Notes under the pieces: model-generated | What the model was told of the DNA's origin: nothing | Databases searched by the model: none | The model's input: the letters and a program-made list of their open reading frames with translations, nothing else | Assembly: GCA_027307295.1 (NCBI GenBank) | Contig: DAHUXF010000160.1 | Span: 1 to 6,761, forward strand | From: Acidobacteriaceae bacterium | GTDB taxonomy: Bacteria > Acidobacteriota > Terriglobia > Terriglobales > Acidobacteriaceae | Length of the DNA stretch: 6,761 nucleotides | Direction: 5' to 3' | Shown: positions 6,243 through 6,761 of the stretch, one piece after another | Layout: every line of letters begins with the position of its first letter | Numbering within the stretch: position 1 is the stretch's first letter | Program-made: the position numbers and the translations under genes

Positions 6243-6761
6243 ATGCAATTTGGATTATCGGAAAGCCAGCAGATACTGAAAGACACCGCGCGAAAATTCT
6301 TTGCCGGCGAATGCGCCATTGCCGATGTGCGCAAGATGATGGAAACGCCAACAGCGTATGACCAGGCATTGTGGACCAAGCTGGCAGAGCAAGGCTTTAC
6401 CGGCATCATTACGCCGGAAGAATATGGCGGCATGGGGCTGGGCAAAGTAGAACTCGTCCTTTTAATGGAAGAGGCCGGCTATGCTCTGTTGCCGGGACCG
6501 TTTTTCTCTACCGTGGCGATGGCAGGCGCGGTGCTGGATGCCATGGGCACTTCAGAGCAGAAGAAAAAATATCTTTCCCGGATTGCCGCCGGTCAGGCGC
6601 GCTCTACGGTTGCGGTGGTGGAAGCCCAGGGCAGTTGGGACACAGCATCACTTCAGGTTGCGGCCACAGGAGACAAGCTAAGTGGCACCAAACTTTTTAT
6701 TGCTGATGCCGCCGTTGCCGATTTCATTATCGTCATTGCCAGAAACGGCGTGTTTGCCGTT
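6243..6761 (+). CDS. Acyl-CoA dehydrogenase-like subunit, 3' end outside window
   Basis: The frame stays open from the ATG at 6243 through 173 codons to the window edge, so this is the N-terminal part of a longer gene. It begins FGLSESQQILKDTARKFF, a typical acyl-CoA dehydrogenase N-terminal helix, then shows TPEEYGGMG and GTSEQKKKYLSRIAAG, each matching blocks of the upstream dehydrogenase. Where that protein has GFSEPDAGSD, this one has VAVVEAQGSW (about 123-132), so the FAD/substrate signature is lost. Similar degenerate partners occur in two-gene dehydrogenases that form alpha2-beta2 tetramers, such as the mycobacterial FadE pairs of cholesterol side-chain breakdown. It is probably cotranscribed with the preceding gene. 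The catalytic C-terminal half cannot be assessed. Confidence 0.88.
   Translation, partial: MQFGLSESQQILKDTARKFFAGECAIADVRKMMETPTAYDQALWTKLAEQGFTGIITPEEYGGMGLGKVELVLLMEEAGYALLPGPFFSTVAMAGAVLDAMGTSEQKKKYLSRIAAGQARSTVAVVEAQGSWDTASLQVAATGDKLSGTKLFIADAAVADFIIVIARNGVFAV

Overview
All recognisable genes lie on the + strand, with mid-50s GC judged by eye. The window looks like a chromosomal segment of an acidobacterium of the Terriglobia/Koribacter type. That placement is an inference. It rests mainly on two adjacent exported proteins that join a carboxypeptidase-regulatory-like (CnaB-like) beta domain to TPRs, an architecture common in that group, and on the mix of queuosine and acyl-CoA dehydrogenase genes. 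No RNA gene, mobile element, CRISPR array or phage gene was seen.

Positions 44-1972 hold a queuosine precursor cluster: queD (6-carboxytetrahydropterin synthase), queE (7-carboxy-7-deazaguanine synthase) and queC (7-cyano-7-deazaguanine synthase). These are the three consecutive steps from dihydroneopterin triphosphate to preQ0. Every key metal, cluster or nucleotide-binding residue checked is present. The GTP cyclohydrolase step and the preQ0 reductase/transglycosylase steps are not in the window.

Positions 2004-4199 hold two tandem paralogous genes for secreted or periplasmic proteins with a signal peptide, a beta domain and TPRs. The first starts 31 bases after queC and ends in a strong intrinsic terminator (3105-3132), so it may be read from the queuosine transcript. 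The second is its own unit and ends in a second strong terminator (about 4224-4260). They differ by a clean 43-residue block near the C-terminus and share a cysteine pair that is the only cysteine content of each protein.

Positions 4288-4839 encode a GNAT-family acetyltransferase. From 4973 to the window end come two adjacent acyl-CoA dehydrogenase genes, the second cut by the window edge. The first keeps the FAD/substrate motif and a helix-G type catalytic Glu. The second has lost the FAD motif region, which suggests a heteromeric (alpha-beta) dehydrogenase.

Most of the window is ordinary housekeeping and metabolic content. The parts least explained by known biology are the tandem exported TPR pair and the possibly heteromeric dehydrogenase pair. 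No convincing new defence, mobile or regulatory system was found.
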